From contig CAVWNR010000009.1 in assembly GCA_963756525.1 (NCBI GenBank), positions 1,240,001 through 1,304,000 of the forward strand: a DNA stretch of 64,000 bases, read 5' to 3'. Position 1 is the stretch's first letter. Each line of letters opens with the position of its first letter. Below the pieces are notes generated by a model. It was not told the origin of the DNA and did no database searches. It saw only the letters and a program-made list of their open reading frames with translations. This DNA is from CAVWNR01 sp963756525 (GTDB lineage Bacteria > Actinomycetota > Actinomycetes > Mycobacteriales > Jatrophihabitantaceae). Below, in pieces: positions 8,197-16,272 of the stretch. The position numbers were made by a program, and so were the translations under genes.

Positions 8197-8729
8197 TCGA
8201 CGCTGCGGCTCTGGTCGACGAACCGTCCGCAGAGCGGCGTGACAGGAAACATACAGCTTCCAAGATCACAAATACACCAATCCGCGTGCCCAGGCGGCCA
8301 GCCCGGCGCCGGATAAGCTTGATCACCGCTGTTGTGTCGAGGCACACACGAGAGATCGGCCGTGGTACTGCCTACGCTGCTCCCGGCGTGGCACGCTGCC
8401 GAGGTGTGCGCGAGCGACCGATGTTGAGGCAAACCGCCGGCAGGTGGGAAGGGTCGGCGCGCGGCGCCGGTGGATCGGCCGCTCATCGAGATGGCAGCTA
8501 AGCTTGCCGCGCGTCCCCATCATGCCCTTCTTGAGGACAAACGGGGGCTTCGACCGGACAGATACTGCATAGTCAATGGAAACGAGCAGGTCAGCTCCGC
8601 TCGAACATGGCCCCAACCGACGCGGGCCCCATCGGCGAGGACACTTCCGCATCGCCTCACGCCAGCCCAGTCATCACGCACACCGCTGCCACTGTTGCCG
8701 ATACGTCGCCCTGCGCTCTCTGTGTACAG
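8197..8729. other. Region without a convincing gene between primase and caspase-STAND gene
   Basis: About 530 bases with lower GC than the flanking backbone genes. I see no open frame with protein character, no clear repeat and no strong terminator hairpin. The drop in GC probably marks the left boundary of the cargo block that follows. Confidence 0.3.
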
Positions 8730-11729
8730 TCACGGTGCAGCGCCGGGCTCATCACCGCTCCGGCCGGCCCAATACGCAATGTCCGCCCGCGTCGCTAGAG
8801 TATATGGATGGCTCCTGCCTAATGCATCCAACTCCTTCGGAAGCAGCTGCCTTAGGAGACTAAGCGCCGCGGCTGGCCCGTCAAGCCTGCCGATCAATCG
8901 GGCGATGATCCGTCTCGTGTCAAGCGTTAGCGGATAGTTGGGGCCGAGCACGTGTTCGCGGTCAGCCAGGACCTGCCGAAGTTTGCCAAGTGCATCAGCG
9001 GCCTCACCAAGATCCTCGAGGCATAAGGCGATGTAGGCCCGCGTGGCGAGGGTCTCAGGGTGATACTTACCGAGCACTATTCTCTGGTCCTCCAAGAGAT
9101 TCCGCAATTCCCTGGCAGCAGCGGCCGGTTCACCTTCCTTCCGTCTCCACTTGGCGATATCTGCTCGTGTGAGCAGCGTCAGTTGGTGGTCGGAACCGAG
9201 CGCTTTCCTTCGGTCTGGCAGCAGTTCCTCCAACATGTGTCGAGCCTCAGCCGGCTCGCCTGCCATTCCGGTCCAGTGTGCGATCGTTGCTCGTGTAGTC
9301 AAAACCTGTGGATCAAGCTCGCCAAGCGCGCGCCGTTGATCCGGCAGTAGCTCGTGCAACTGCTTGAGTGCGCTGCGCTCCTTGCCGGCGCGGCCGGTCC
9401 AGTGAGCGATCGTCGCTCGGGTTTCGAGGGTGTCGGGGTCATCCCGTCCCAGGGCGCTCTCTTGCGCGGCCAGCAGTGCCCGTAGCTGGTCGAGGGCGGC
9501 GTGGATGTCGCCGCCTTGTCCGGTGAGGTGCGCGACGCGGAGCTCGGTGTGAAGGGTGGCACGGTCCTGTGCGCCGAAATGCTCGCGTTGGTCGTGCAGT
9601 AGCTCTGTCAGCTGGTCCAGCGCACCCTCAACATCGCCGGCCTTCGCCGACCACTCAGCGATCTTTGCACGAACGGTGAGGCCGTATTCGTGGTCGGCAG
9701 CAGCAGAAGAAATTTCGCGCTCCCAGTACCGCCACCTCGCCAACACGTCGGCAGGAGTACCACTCTCTGATACTGCTGCGATAGCTCCGCGAACGTCGCC
9801 GCCTGCCAACAAGTGCTCTGGTAAGAATCGATCGGCGTATGCCCTCAGTTCACGCCTCGCCTCATCCGTTAGCGCCGTCCCATCTGATTCTGACGTCACA
9901 AACCGAAGTAACGTCGCTAGTCGCGAGTGAATGTTACGTAGCCGTTTGGCGGTGAGCCGCGATTGCAGATAGTCCTTGATCAAGTCGTGGGCCGCCCCTA
10001 CCCGCTCATGTGTTGAATTCGGATCGGCTCGAGTAACCATTTCACCTAATTCAACCACCGCGTCGCGCACGTCGACGGGCATCCATGCTGTTCGATCCTT
10101 AGGTATGATCAACCTTTCAAGAACAGCAAATGGTACCACTGGCCCGACCGGGCTCACTGCCAACACCTCCACAACACCGCTGACAATCCTCGCGCGCTTC
10201 CCCATCGACTTCGATGCACTCGCCACCGCTCGGGCAAAGACTTCGCGAAGCGTAGTAGCGTTGGTCAACGCAATATCGAGTTGGTCCGCGCGAGTGAGAC
10301 CGATCAAGACACGAGCCAAAAGCCAGTCACCGTCGGCAAGCTCAGATATTTTGCCCGAAAGCACGTCATCTTGTACGTTCGTTAAGACGAGTTCGTTCAC
10401 ACCTTCCCAGTCACGGTCCGGCACGTTAATGACGCGTGCGCCACGACATTCTTCCGTCTCCAAATCGCGGGCCGTCACGATGAGCTGCGCGCCCTGCGCT
10501 GTTGTAAACCGCTCAAGCATCCGTCGGCGATCGACAGTTGCAAGGGAGTCGACGGAGTCCAGTCCGACGCGCAACCGCGACCCCGCTGGCAAAAAGCTGA
10601 GTGGTCCTGAGACTACCCGATCGATCGAGGGCATCTTGTCTTGCTCAATGCGGGGCACTGACGCGCGCCAACGAGCGCATGCTGCCCGATACGATGCCGA
10701 ATGTGTGAGCTGGGCCTTGAGCGCTTTTGCCACATCATTTATCGTGTTACCGGCCCTCACCGTCGTGTATGCGTCCAGCATCCCCTCACCTACCACGCTC
10801 ACCCGCGCCAGAGTTGCAAGGAGCGTCGACTTGCCCACACCTCCCGCACCAACGATTGCAATGAGCGGTGATGGAGAATATATTGATAGCATAAGCTCGT
10901 CGTGTCGCGCGACGTTCTTGACCAGGTATCGTGTTAAGCGGTCTATGTCATACGCGGCTGGGGTGTCGGCAATACATCGCTGAATGTCCGCGGCCCTATT
11001 CCAACCCAAGTACAAGCCAGGATCAGCCTGACCGCTACTCGCGACTATAAAGGGAGCACTCGCCATGTTCTCGCAGCCACTGGGCGCGTACAGAGGTAGC
11101 CGCTTACGCTTACTAACGTCATACACAGTGAGCTGGCGGGCACCACTCTCCGGATCCCCACGCGTCAGCAGATTGGTTATGCTGCGTGTAAAGCAGGCGC
11201 TAAACGCCACGTCTGTCTTGCTGGCTGCAGCCCAGATTTCAAGGTGGCCCTCTGTGCCTTCTCGCAGGACGCCCGGTACAGGTTCTGTTATGGTAGTCCC
11301 TCCGTGGCATGCGTCAAGCACGAGCATTACCCCGCCGATTCGGCCATACTTACGACTGTCACGAAGCAGTTCAGCCATTCTCTGACCAATCAATACCGCG
11401 GTGTCTGAGTTTGGCGCGCCTTTGGTCTCTGTACCAATTAGATAGTAGTCATTGTCGGTTTTAACACCATGGCCGATGAAGTAGATGGATAGTGTTGCGC
11501 CCCGACCTGCAGCTGTATTGATGCATTCTTCGAGCGCCTTCTTGACTTTCGGCGATGTCGCGTCGGGCCCGACTAGCGGCATCCTCAGGTGAGGTAGTGC
11601 TGGCCTGCAACCACCGAGCCGCGGGTCGATGACGGCCGCGAACAGGTCGCGCGACACCGCAGGAATGAAGCCTAGCTTGCCGAAGCGGTCGTTCTCTGCC
11701 CCGATCACCAACACCAGGCGCTCGCCCAT
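8730..11729 (-). CDS. Caspase-like protease / STAND NTPase / TPR-repeat protein (candidate immune sensor)
   Basis: A 999-aa three-part protein. Residues 1-150 form a caspase-type (C14) domain with catalytic His in IYFIGHG (H87) and catalytic Cys in LVLDACHGG (C141). Residues about 285-560 are a STAND-type NTPase with Walker A VGAGGVGKST (K300) and an Asp-rich segment RLRVGLDSVDSL. Residues about 680-999 hold roughly eight repeats of about 42 aa ending in motifs such as LETRATIAHWTGRAG, which are TPR-like sensor repeats. In known systems the repeats sense a trigger, the NTPase oligomerises and the protease becomes active. The gene has more relaxed codon use than the backbone, which suggests separate acquisition. 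It is divergent from a hydrolase gene 59 bp away. Confidence 0.85.
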   Translation of the reverse strand: MGERLVLVIGAENDRFGKLGFIPAVSRDLFAAVIDPRLGGCRPALPHLRMPLVGPDATSPKVKKALEECINTAAGRGATLSIYFIGHGVKTDNDYYLIGTETKGAPNSDTAVLIGQRMAELLRDSRKYGRIGGVMLVLDACHGGTTITEPVPGVLREGTEGHLEIWAAASKTDVAFSACFTRSITNLLTRGDPESGARQLTVYDVSKRKRLPLYAPSGCENMASAPFIVASSGQADPGLYLGWNRAADIQRCIADTPAAYDIDRLTRYLVKNVARHDELMLSIYSPSPLIAIVGAGGVGKSTLLATLARVSVVGEGMLDAYTTVRAGNTINDVAKALKAQLTHSASYRAACARWRASVPRIEQDKMPSIDRVVSGPLSFLPAGSRLRVGLDSVDSLATVDRRRMLERFTTAQGAQLIVTARDLETEECRGARVINVPDRDWEGVNELVLTNVQDDVLSGKISELADGDWLLARVLIGLTRADQLDIALTNATTLREVFARAVASASKSMGKRARIVSGVVEVLAVSPVGPVVPFAVLERLIIPKDRTAWMPVDVRDAVVELGEMVTRADPNSTHERVGAAHDLIKDYLQSRLTAKRLRNIHSRLATLLRFVTSESDGTALTDEARRELRAYADRFLPEHLLAGGDVRGAIAAVSESGTPADVLARWRYWEREISSAAADHEYGLTVRAKIAEWSAKAGDVEGALDQLTELLHDQREHFGAQDRATLHTELRVAHLTGQGGDIHAALDQLRALLAAQESALGRDDPDTLETRATIAHWTGRAGKERSALKQLHELLPDQRRALGELDPQVLTTRATIAHWTGMAGEPAEARHMLEELLPDRRKALGSDHQLTLLTRADIAKWRRKEGEPAAAARELRNLLEDQRIVLGKYHPETLATRAYIALCLEDLGEAADALGKLRQVLADREHVLGPNYPLTLDTRRIIARLIGRLDGPAAALSLLRQLLPKELDALGRSHPYTLATRADIAYWAGRSGDEPGAAP

Positions 11730-11788
11730 AACCGAATCTGTACCATGACGGCGCCGGGTTCGGTAGGGTACGCGCGCAGGGGGCGGCT
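11730..11788. promoter_or_regulatory. Divergent promoter region of the caspase-STAND / hydrolase pair
   Basis: Only 59 bp separate the two divergent start codons, so both promoters must overlap here. TACCAT at about 11740 could form part of a -10 element for one direction. The compact arrangement implies coordinated expression of the two proteins. Confidence 0.4.
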
Positions 11789-12709
11789 ATGGGAGAGGTG
11801 GTCTTCGTTCACGGAGTCGGACACGACAACCGCCTACCGCAGGAAGTGCTCGACGAGTGGCTCGGCAGCCTCACCAAGGGTCTTGTCGCCATGGGAAGCG
11901 CAGAGGGCAGGCTTGTCGCAGCCCACCTCCTTAGGGGTGGGTTCGATCGCGATACCCTACCGACGGTCGAGATGGCCTTCTACGGTGGGCTGTTCCGACA
12001 AGCTGAAGCTCAGGGTGTCACGGACGCAGCCGACCGGGACGCTGCGTCGGTTGCCGACGCGTTGGCTGAGGCGCTTCTGCGATCTGCTGCCAAGAGTGCT
12101 GACGAGCGCACTCGCGTCGAGGCAGGCAGGGCTCTGGCTCAACTGGACCCGCCAAACCAGCAAGGCGCCGGGGACGTCGTGCGGCGCGCTGCGAGTGTGT
12201 TGGACGATCACCCCTGGCTGGCTAACCGAATATTTGGCGCCGCCCAGCGCATTTGGCCTATGCTGGTGCAGGTCGGACGCTACTTTACTGACCAAAAACT
12301 GCGTGAGTGCATCCGTCGTACTGTGCTTGACCAGGTGGGAGAATCAACTCGCATAGTAGTGGCGCATTCACTTGGCACCGTCGTCGCCTTCGAGGTGTGC
12401 GCCCGGCTTCAGCATTCTGTTGACCTGCTGCTCACCCTCGGCAGTCCCCTTGGACTTGATACCGTTATTTATCCGCGCTTAGATCCGACGGCGCGGTTCC
12501 CGTCTCCGGCCATCAGATGGGTGAACATCGCACATACTGATGACATTGTAGCTGTCGAGCCGCATCTGGCAGCATTGTTTCCAAGCGATGATGGACGCAA
12601 AGTCATTGACCACGCCCTCAAAAGCAGGCGAGCCCACCACTGTATCAAGACCTATCTTGAGGAAGAGGAGGTCGCACGAGTAATATGTGCGTCATTCAAG
12701 CATTGTTAA
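11789..12709 (+). CDS. Alpha/beta hydrolase (PGAP1/lipase-like), partner of the caspase-STAND protein
   Basis: A 306-aa protein. It starts MGEVVFVHGVGHDN, where HGVG is the oxyanion-hole loop of alpha/beta hydrolases. The nucleophile elbow is VVAHSLGTVVAFE (Ser about residue 193), followed by LLTLGSPLGLDTV as in PGAP1-like lipases. A likely acid and histidine lie in HTDDIVAVEPH and the C-terminal RRAHHC segment. Such hydrolases are recurrent effectors or cleavable proenzymes in caspase-containing bacterial conflict systems; membrane-lipid or protein deacylation is a guess. ATG 11789 follows GGGGGCGGCT. It shares the lower-GC character of its divergent partner. Confidence 0.75.
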   Translation: MGEVVFVHGVGHDNRLPQEVLDEWLGSLTKGLVAMGSAEGRLVAAHLLRGGFDRDTLPTVEMAFYGGLFRQAEAQGVTDAADRDAASVADALAEALLRSAAKSADERTRVEAGRALAQLDPPNQQGAGDVVRRAASVLDDHPWLANRIFGAAQRIWPMLVQVGRYFTDQKLRECIRRTVLDQVGESTRIVVAHSLGTVVAFEVCARLQHSVDLLLTLGSPLGLDTVIYPRLDPTARFPSPAIRWVNIAHTDDIVAVEPHLAALFPSDDGRKVIDHALKSRRAHHCIKTYLEEEEVARVICASFKHC

Positions 12710-13489
12710 TTGAGGTCGTTTCGGCGTCGTCTTGACCGGCGTTTTTGCCCTGCGTCTGGCGTGTCCAAGCACATGCGGCCGTCAGCTTCGCCCGACAGGG
12801 TAGATCGTCTGCTCGACCATTGCGATTGATCGCGGTTAGGCGGCACCCGACCGACTCGGTCAGTCCTCTGCGCTCATCCATTGACGTCCTGATCTCACTG
12901 AGACTGCGGTTTCTGACCTGCAATGGCCGCGCGATCGCTGGTGGATAGCCGCGTGGGGTTGCGCGGTGTGACGGCGACGTCTGCTTCCGCCGTCGATCTC
13001 GCGTTGATCTCTGTGGCTGGTGTCGATGTTTCCGCTACTCGGCGATTGAGGATTGATCGAGCGCGGCCTAACGCTGATAGGAGTGGGGTGCCGAAGAGGT
13101 GTGAGTCGCGGTGCCAGGGTGCCCGATCCACTTCGTTTGCGGCGCCTAGCCCGTGAATGGTTCGCACCGACGCCGGTAATCATGCATCACTCGCATCCAC
13201 CTGCCCGGCGAGCTGGGCAGCCTGCAATATGCGCTTTGGCACCCGCGGCACCCAGTTGACACCCGGCCTGGCACCCGCCTGGTCCGCCGAGATGCTATTG
13301 CGCGACGCTGTTCGCAGGCGTTCCGCAGGCTGCTGACCGCTCATGGTGCCGTGGGTGCCGAGAACCAACAACTTTCGCCGCGCTGGTGTCTCTCGATTCC
13401 AAGAGAGTTCGTCTTAAGGAAAGGTCGCGGAAGTTTGGCACCCGTGGCACCCACCGCGATCCGCCTCCTTTGCTTCTTCGCGCGTGACG
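12710..13489. other. Long noncoding region ahead of the transfer operon
   Basis: About 780 bases with no convincing gene. The left part is AT-richer and continues the cargo composition. The right part contains iterated GGCACC repeats (13238-13451). Its place between cargo and the type IV secretion operon makes it the most likely site for a control region, and possibly a replication or transfer origin; I see no relaxase nic site. Confidence 0.4.
13238..13451. repeat. Iterated GGCACC repeats (candidate operator or iterons)
   Basis: The unit GGCACCCGCGGCACC occurs at 13238-13252, GGCACCCGTGGCACC at 13437-13451, and its reverse complement GGTGCCGTGGGTGCC at 13345-13359. The first and third lie in a shared 20-bp context starting TTTGGCACCC with one mismatch. 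A partial unit is at 13270-13279. Each unit is itself a direct repeat of GGCACC spaced by three bases. Spaced repeated sites upstream of an operon suggest cooperative repressor binding, as with kor-type regulators, or initiator iterons. Confidence 0.5.
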
Positions 13490-13535
13490 GTGCGCGGACG
13501 CCCGCTCCTTACCGGGTGACGGCCCGACCGGGGCC
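13490..13535 (+). promoter_or_regulatory. Conserved upstream motif, copy C (type IV secretion operon)
   Basis: Contains TGCGCGGACGCCCG, then CTTACCGGGTGACG, then the inverted repeat GGCCC-GACCG-GGGCC. It ends 21 nt before the ATG at 13557, with GGTGGGG between. It therefore marks the start of the large transfer operon. Confidence 0.65.
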
Positions 13536-13556
13536 GTGCGATCCGTGGCGGTGGGG

Positions 13557-13658
13557 ATGGACTGGCTGGTGGCTGCGATGGTCTGCCTGGCGGTGGGGAT
13601 GGTCACCACTTTCACGGTGGCCGGGGTCGTGCACGCGTTACGGAACGGCTGCCGGTGA
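13557..13658 (+). CDS. Tiny single-pass membrane protein
   Basis: A 33-aa peptide (MDWLVAAMVCLAVGMVTTFT, then VAGVVHALRNGCR) with one hydrophobic helix over nearly all of its length and a basic C terminus. It is the first open frame after conserved motif copy C, and its TGA overlaps the GTG of the NlpC/P60 gene at 13655. Both facts support it as a real leading gene of the transfer operon, too short for routine gene finders. Function is unknown; a small membrane component of the transfer machine is possible. Confidence 0.55.
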   Translation: MDWLVAAMVCLAVGMVTTFTVAGVVHALRNGCR

Positions 13659-14797
13659 CTGCGCCCGCTGCGGGTGCGGCGCTGGCGCGGCATGCGCCGC
13701 GCATCGTCGCGATGGGGATCGCAGCAATGGTCGCGCTCGTGGTGGCGCTGGCGCTGCTGGTCACGCTGCTGTTCGGCCGCGGAGGCGACGCGGCATGGGG
13801 CGTCGATGCGGGGTCGGTGTGCGCGACGAGCGGGCCGTTGGCCGGGTTGACTGACGCGCAGGCGCAGTCGGCGCGGACGGTGGTGGCGACGGCGACGCCG
13901 ATCGGAGGGCAGCTGGCATCGGTGATCGCGGTGATGGTGGCGCTTACCGAGTCGGACCTGGTCAACGTCGATCACGGCGACCGCGACTCGGTCGGGCTGT
14001 TCCAGCAGCGGCGCAACTGGGGCAGCGTGGCGCAGCGGATGGACCCGGTGTGGGCGACAACCGCGTTCTTTACCGCGCCGGCGATGGGCCTCTTGGCGAA
14101 GGTGCCGGGCTGGTCGACTGCGGTGCCGTGGGTCGCGGCCCAGGAGACGCAGGTGTCGGCGTGGGACGGGCACACCGCCCAGGCCGATGGGCTGGCACCG
14201 GCCCGGGATGCGCTGACCGGGCAGGTCGTGCCGCCGGACGGGTACGGGATTGGCGCGAACTACGAGGCGCAGTACGGGAGGGCGCAGGCGATCGTCGCCG
14301 AGGTGGACGGCGACGCGGCGGCCCTGCACTGCGGGCAGGTACCGCACCTGCCGGGTGATTCCGCGCGGCACGGGCTGCCGCCGGGCTATGACCTGGCCAC
14401 AGCCGGCGCGAACCCGGCCGAGGCGACGGCGATCCGCTTCGCGCTCGCCCAGCTCGACAAGCCCTACGTGTTCGACGCCGCCGGGCCGGACGCCTTCGAC
14501 TGTTCCGGGCTGACGATGGCGGCTTGGGCGCAGGCCGGGGTGAGCTTGCCGCACTGGACGGTCACCCAGGCGCAGGCGGGCACGCCGGTCGCCTCACAGG
14601 CGGCGATGTCCCCCGGCGACCTAATCCTGGTGCCCGGCTCGGACGGGACTCTCGCGGCACCCGGCCACGTCGGCCTGTACATCGGCCACGGGCTGGTCGT
14701 AGACGCCGCCGACGAACAGATCGGCATCGTCGTGCAGACCTTCCCGGACTTCATCCGCGTCGGCGGCGGCCTATCCGCAATCCGGCACGTCGGCTGA
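13655..14797 (+). CDS. Membrane-anchored NlpC/P60 peptidoglycan hydrolase of the conjugation system
   Basis: A 380-aa protein. Residues about 15-45 form a transmembrane anchor (IVAMGIAAMVALVVALALLV). Residues about 60-200 look like the lysozyme-like or helper domain found in actinobacterial transfer hydrolases (ALTESDLVNVDHGDRDSVGL, FQQRRNWGS). The C terminus is an NlpC/P60 endopeptidase domain with catalytic Cys in FDCSGLTMAAW and His in APGHVGLYIG. It should open the cell wall for assembly of the secretion channel, in the role of VirB1-type enzymes. GTG 13655 overlaps the preceding stop. Confidence 0.85.
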   Translation: MTAPAAGAALARHAPRIVAMGIAAMVALVVALALLVTLLFGRGGDAAWGVDAGSVCATSGPLAGLTDAQAQSARTVVATATPIGGQLASVIAVMVALTESDLVNVDHGDRDSVGLFQQRRNWGSVAQRMDPVWATTAFFTAPAMGLLAKVPGWSTAVPWVAAQETQVSAWDGHTAQADGLAPARDALTGQVVPPDGYGIGANYEAQYGRAQAIVAEVDGDAAALHCGQVPHLPGDSARHGLPPGYDLATAGANPAEATAIRFALAQLDKPYVFDAAGPDAFDCSGLTMAAWAQAGVSLPHWTVTQAQAGTPVASQAAMSPGDLILVPGSDGTLAAPGHVGLYIGHGLVVDAADEQIGIVVQTFPDFIRVGGGLSAIRHVG

Positions 14798-14837
14798 CCG
14801 ACCGAGAAAGCCCTCGCCATCAGCGAAGGAGATTCCG

Positions 14838-15221
14838 ATGACGCACAGCACGAACGAGCAGCAGCACGGCTCGGACGCGCTCGACGGTTGGGAGGCCGTC
14901 GGCATCCCTCCGGACGAGGCGCAGGCCTGGGCTCGCGCCGGCTACCGGCCGAACGAGGCGGCCGACTGGCGGGGCGCCGGCGCGCTCGACCCGGGCACAG
15001 CCGCCGACTGGGAGCGGCACGCGTTCACCCCGTCGACCGCCGAGCCGTGGCTGACCGTTGGCGAGGTCGGCCCGGCCGATGCGATCACGATGAGCGACGC
15101 GGGCCTGACCCCGGCCGAGTGCGCCCGTATCCGGTCGCGCGATCGGCGCTGCGTGGCCGTCACAGCCGACGAGCGGGGCCGAGCCCGCCTCGTCGCGGAA
15201 CCACCCGAGATCGGCTTCTGA
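14838..15221 (+). CDS. Small protein built of six 13-residue W--AG--P-EA repeats
   Basis: A 127-aa soluble protein. From about residue 17 it consists of six units of about 13 residues: WEAVGIPPDEAQA, WARAGYRPNEAAD, WRGAGALDPGTAAD, WERHAFTPSTAEP, WLTVGEVGPADAIT and MSDAGLTPAECARI. Each probably forms a short helical hairpin, giving a small solenoid. Similar repeats occur in actinomycete mobile-element proteins, but I know no function. AGCGAAGGAG lies just before ATG 14838. The gene is in the transfer operon, directly before the second conserved motif. Confidence 0.65.
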   Translation: MTHSTNEQQHGSDALDGWEAVGIPPDEAQAWARAGYRPNEAADWRGAGALDPGTAADWERHAFTPSTAEPWLTVGEVGPADAITMSDAGLTPAECARIRSRDRRCVAVTADERGRARLVAEPPEIGF

Positions 15222-15236
15222 CCTGCCGTGTGCCGC

Positions 15237-15280
15237 GGCGCGGACACCCGGACCTACCGGGTGACGGCCCGCGCGGGCCG
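15237..15280 (+). promoter_or_regulatory. Conserved upstream motif, copy D (pilin-like gene operon)
   Basis: This is the most symmetrical copy. CACCCGG (15245-15251), ACCTA, CCGGGTG (15257-15263) form one perfect inverted repeat. The 16-bp palindrome CGGCCCGCGCGGGCCG (15265-15280) forms a second. It ends 26 nt before ATG 15307, with AAGGGG between. It may create an internal start for the downstream half of the transfer operon. Confidence 0.65.
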
Positions 15281-15306
15281 GTCATCCAGATACAAGGGGT
15301 GAGTCG

Positions 15307-15615
15307 ATGACGGGCAGCATGACACGGGTCCTCGCGGCCGGGCCGAGCGTGCACGTGGACCCGAACAAAGACGGCCTGCCCGGGGTCGACGAGGCACTGA
15401 AGATCGTCGGGGCGCTGCTGACGTTCGGGCTGATCGCCGCCGTCGCCGGGATCGCGATCGGCGCGATCGCCTGGGGCATCGGGTCGCACTCGTCGAACCC
15501 ACACGTGGCCGGCCGCGGGAAGACCGGCGTGATGGTCTCCTGTCTCGCCGCCCTGCTCGTCGGCGGCGCCGACATCCTGGTCAACTTCTTCGCCGGCGCC
15601 GGCGCCACTCTCTGA
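15307..15615 (+). CDS. Pilin-like two-helix membrane protein (DUF6112-like)
   Basis: A 102-aa protein with two transmembrane helices, about residues 33-58 (ALKIVGALLTFGLIAAVAGI...) and 74-98 (VMVSCLAALLVGGADILVNF). They are linked by a short loop with SSNPHVAGRGK. The pattern VDPNKDGLPG before helix 1 matches the actinobacterial DUF6112 family found in conjugation operons, and the topology is that of VirB2/TrbC pilins. It is therefore the best pilin candidate of the transfer system. The next gene begins with a related membrane segment. Confidence 0.75.
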   Translation: MTGSMTRVLAAGPSVHVDPNKDGLPGVDEALKIVGALLTFGLIAAVAGIAIGAIAWGIGSHSSNPHVAGRGKTGVMVSCLAALLVGGADILVNFFAGAGATL

Positions 15616-15650
15616 CGCCCCTGGCCGTGTCCCGGACGGAGGTGGGCGGC

Positions 15651-16259
15651 ATGGACTTCAGCGACTTCGAGCACCTCGACGGCGGGCTGATGTTCTATGC
15701 GCTGCTCGGCTGCCTGGCCGCGCTCGTGATCGGCGCCGGCTGGTGGGCGCTCGGCCACCACGCCGCGAACCCGGCCACCGTCGGGCGGGGTAGGGCCGCC
15801 GTCGGCGCCGCCCTGCTCGGAGCGCTACTGGTCGGCGGTGGACCGGCGCTGGTCGGCTTCTTCACCAGCGCTGGCTCCCGGATCATCACCCGCAACGTCG
15901 ACCGCTCCAACGGCAACATCGAACAGGCGCAGATCACCCTGGTGGTGCAGACCTACTGCGGTTGCGCACACCTGCCCGCGCACGCGGGCGAGCCGATCCA
16001 ACTCCAGTACCAGGTCGTCAACACCGGCCAGCGGCCGGTCGCCGAGGTGACCGTGCAAGGTAACAGCGGCCCGGCCACCTGCCCGACGCAGCCAGTCGCA
16101 GCCGGCGCGACCGTGGTGTGCGCCGCCACCCACGTGATCACCGCCGGCGACCTGGCTGCGGGCCAGTACACCGCGACCGGCACGGCCACCGGCACCGCCG
16201 ACGACGGCACCGTGCTGTCCACGTCCGCCGACGCCCAGTCGATCCGGCTGCGGGCGTAG
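15651..16259 (+). CDS. Pilin-like membrane segment fused to an extracytoplasmic beta domain
   Basis: A 202-aa protein. Residues 10-75 repeat the two-helix layout of the preceding gene, with a matching loop (HHAANPATVGRGRAAVGAAL versus HSSNPHVAGRGKTGVMVSCL). Residues about 95-202 form a beta-rich domain (QLQYQVVNTGQRPVAEVTVQ, GATVVCAATHVITAGDLAAG) resembling the CARDB/DUF11-like adhesive domains that project from the membrane. It looks like a duplicated pilin-type anchor that gained a surface domain. ATG 15651 follows GGAGGTGGGCGGC; the upstream GTG 15627 is less likely. Confidence 0.65.
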   Translation: MDFSDFEHLDGGLMFYALLGCLAALVIGAGWWALGHHAANPATVGRGRAAVGAALLGALLVGGGPALVGFFTSAGSRIITRNVDRSNGNIEQAQITLVVQTYCGCAHLPAHAGEPIQLQYQVVNTGQRPVAEVTVQGNSGPATCPTQPVAAGATVVCAATHVITAGDLAAGQYTATGTATGTADDGTVLSTSADAQSIRLRA

Positions 16260-16272
16260 AGGGGAGATCACC

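Noticed and set aside
8150..8347. Small minus-strand ORF with a possible membrane helix after the primase
   Set aside because: It overlaps the primase end, has no ribosome-binding site, and its hydrophobic part is weak.
13490..13535. Conserved motif as a Rho-independent terminator
   Set aside because: Every copy lies before, not after, genes, 15-28 nt from start codons, and lacks a T-run. A regulatory role fits better.
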